Origin: DASRBO01 sp035653595
GTDB taxonomy: Bacteria > Actinomycetota > Acidimicrobiia > Acidimicrobiales > JAJPHE01
Length of the DNA: 55,108 nt
NCBI GenBank assembly: GCA_035653595.1
Contig: DASRBO010000025.1
Coordinates: forward strand, 1-55,108
Direction: 5' to 3'
In this document: piece after piece, positions 54,057 to 55,108 of the stretch
How positions within the stretch are numbered: the first letter of the stretch is position 1
Layout: the number at the start of each line of letters is the position of its first letter
The notes under the pieces: generated by a model
What the model was told of the DNA's origin: nothing
The model's database searches: none
The model's input: the letters and a program-made list of their open reading frames with translations, nothing else
Made by a program: the position numbers and the translations under genes

Positions 54057-54160
54057 GGGACCCCCATTGTCCCCGGCACCGCAGGCGCGGCGGTGCACGT
54101 CGGTCGCCCAGCCGGGGATGGCCGCTACCCTGGGGCTCCCACGCCCCCGAAACGCCTCTC

Positions 54161-54192
54161 CTGGGCCCTCATGGGCACCCCGATGGGCCCAG
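54161..54192 (+). repeat. 8-bp inverted repeat upstream of the rrn promoter
   Basis: CTGGGCCC (54161-54168) and GGGCCCAG (54185-54192) flank 16 bases that contain further ATGGGC motifs. It ends 7 bases before the -35 and could be a protein-binding site (UP-like or repressor site). Confidence 0.4.
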
Positions 54193-54199
54193 AAGCCGC

Positions 54200-54228
54200 T
54201 TGACGCTTCCGGCGGGCGTGGATAGGAT
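54200..54228 (+). promoter_or_regulatory. rRNA operon promoter
   Basis: TTGACG (54200-54205), exactly 17 bases, TAGGAT (54223-54228): the best sigma-A-type promoter in the window, pointing at 16S rRNA about 330 bases downstream. The predicted start is near 54235. Confidence 0.8.
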
Positions 54229-54236
54229 GACCCTCC

Positions 54237-54266
54237 GCCCATTGGGCCCTTCGGGGTACCCAGGGC
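54237..54266 (+). other. 5' hairpin of the rrn leader transcript with UUCG loop
   Basis: GCCC (54237-54240) pairs with GGGC (54263-54266), TGGG (54243-54246) with CCCA (54259-54262), and CCC (54247-54249) with GGG (54254-54256), closed by a TTCG tetraloop; two small bulges interrupt it. It begins within a few bases of the predicted transcript start. Confidence 0.6.
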
Positions 54267-54322
54267 AGCATTCGGCGGACCCGACCAACGGCCCATGTGG
54301 CAGCGTCGGTTTGCCGGCCGGT

Positions 54323-54403
54323 GGTTCCGACGACGATCCCTCGGGGTCGGCGTTGCCACCGGAACCGCTCCTTGACAACGGAACAGAGAGCCAAAAGCCA
54401 GTG
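54323..54403 (+). promoter_or_regulatory. boxB-boxA-like antitermination region of the rrn leader
   Basis: GGTTCCG (54323-54329) pairs with CGGAACC (54360-54366), forming a boxB-like hairpin. It is directly followed by GCTCCTTGACAAC (54367-54379), GGAACAG and GAGCCAAAAGCCAGTG (54388-54403). This closely resembles the boxA block of actinobacterial rrn leaders as I remember it (GCTCCTTGAGAAC, CAACAG, GCCAAAAG). NusB, encoded at 9564, would bind here. Confidence 0.7.
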
Positions 54404-54465
54404 CGGGCGATCAGCCCGACTGCCCACGCGGCAGTCGGTTGGTCGCAGAAGTCAATTGCACTAAA

Positions 54466-54555
54466 CGGACAACAAGTCCGTTCTGGTGCTAGGTCGGTTG
54501 GACGGGATCAGTGTCCGGTCCGACCGGCTCTCCGATCTGCTCCGGGCAACCGGAG
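54466..54555 (+). other. Three further hairpins in the rrn leader
   Basis: CGGAC/GTCCG (54466-54480, loop AACAA); GGTCGG plus GGAC (54492-54503) with GTCC plus CCGACC (54513-54525); and CTCCGG-GCAA-CCGGAG (54540-54555), a perfect 6-bp stem with a GNRA tetraloop ending about 6 bases before the mature 16S end. Likely processing and folding signals. Confidence 0.6.
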
Positions 54556-54561
54556 AAGGTC

Positions 54562-55108
<547 letters not shown>

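Noticed and set aside
54372..54377. TTGACA as a -35 of a second rrn promoter
   Set aside because: No acceptable -10 occurs 16-18 bases downstream, and the surrounding sequence fits the boxA antitermination block far better.

Overview
The window is a very GC-rich, almost gap-free stretch of a bacterial chromosome. The partial 16S rRNA gene at the right end reads as an actinobacterial type that I would place near the class Acidimicrobiia (from memory, not a database search). Other actinobacterial marks are mihF, an Mpg-type glycosylase, an ATPase-dead PriA, a DinB/mycothiol-isomerase-like protein, and gene orders shared with Mycobacterium (pyrR-pyrB-pyrC-carA-carB-x-mihF-gmk-rpoZ-coaBC-metK-priA-fmt-rsmB-rpe-ribD; infC-rpmI-rplT-trmH-pheST-argCJBDFRGH; aroC-aroK-aroB-aroQ-pepP-efp-nusB). 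Blocks that lie apart in Mycobacterium are consecutive here.

Layout. 1-4676: the end of a type IV pilus locus: major pilin (5' truncated), prepilin peptidase, a small excisionase-type DNA-binding protein, a PilM-PilN fusion, PilO and a PilP-like protein. 4714-9977: shikimate genes aroC, aroK, aroB and aroQ, then an M24 peptidase, EF-P and NusB. 9962-18226: pyrimidine genes pyrR, pyrB, pyrC, carA, carB and pyrD, behind a PyrR-binding RNA hairpin and an intrinsic terminator. 18247-27433: mihF, gmk, rpoZ, coaBC, metK, priA, def, fmt, rsmB, rpe and a MoaB/Mog-like gene. 27431-31905: riboflavin genes ribD, ribE, ribBA and ribH, then hisG and a cold-shock-like protein. 32044-39269: DUF1844 (minus strand) divergent from infC-rpmI-rplT, then an rRNA 2'-O-methyltransferase, an orphan histidine kinase and pheST. 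39332-47720: the complete arginine operon argCJBDFRGH behind an ArgR-box promoter. 47792-54056: Mpg glycosylase, a double-domain methyltransferase, then minus-strand MOSC, SRAP (HMCES/YedK), DinB-like and a lipoprotein-type penicillin-binding protein. 54057-55108: rRNA promoter, a structured leader with boxB/boxA-like elements, and the start of 16S rRNA.

The genes form tightly packed operons with translational coupling: 19 junctions are 4-base NTGA overlaps and four more are 1-base TGATG overlaps. Operon heads often show a TAnnnT -10 hexamer only 6-9 bases before the start codon with no Shine-Dalgarno, which implies leaderless mRNAs. Several starts look non-canonical: ATA for infC, and CTG for gmk, fmt and the TrmH-family gene. 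Regulation visible in the sequence includes PyrR attenuation, an ArgR operator over the argC -35 region, a shared bidirectional -10 between DUF1844 and infC, and an rrn antitermination leader. No mobile elements, CRISPR arrays or tRNA genes were recognised. No stretch above 300 bases lacks a gene except the rrn leader region (54057-54561), which is described below.
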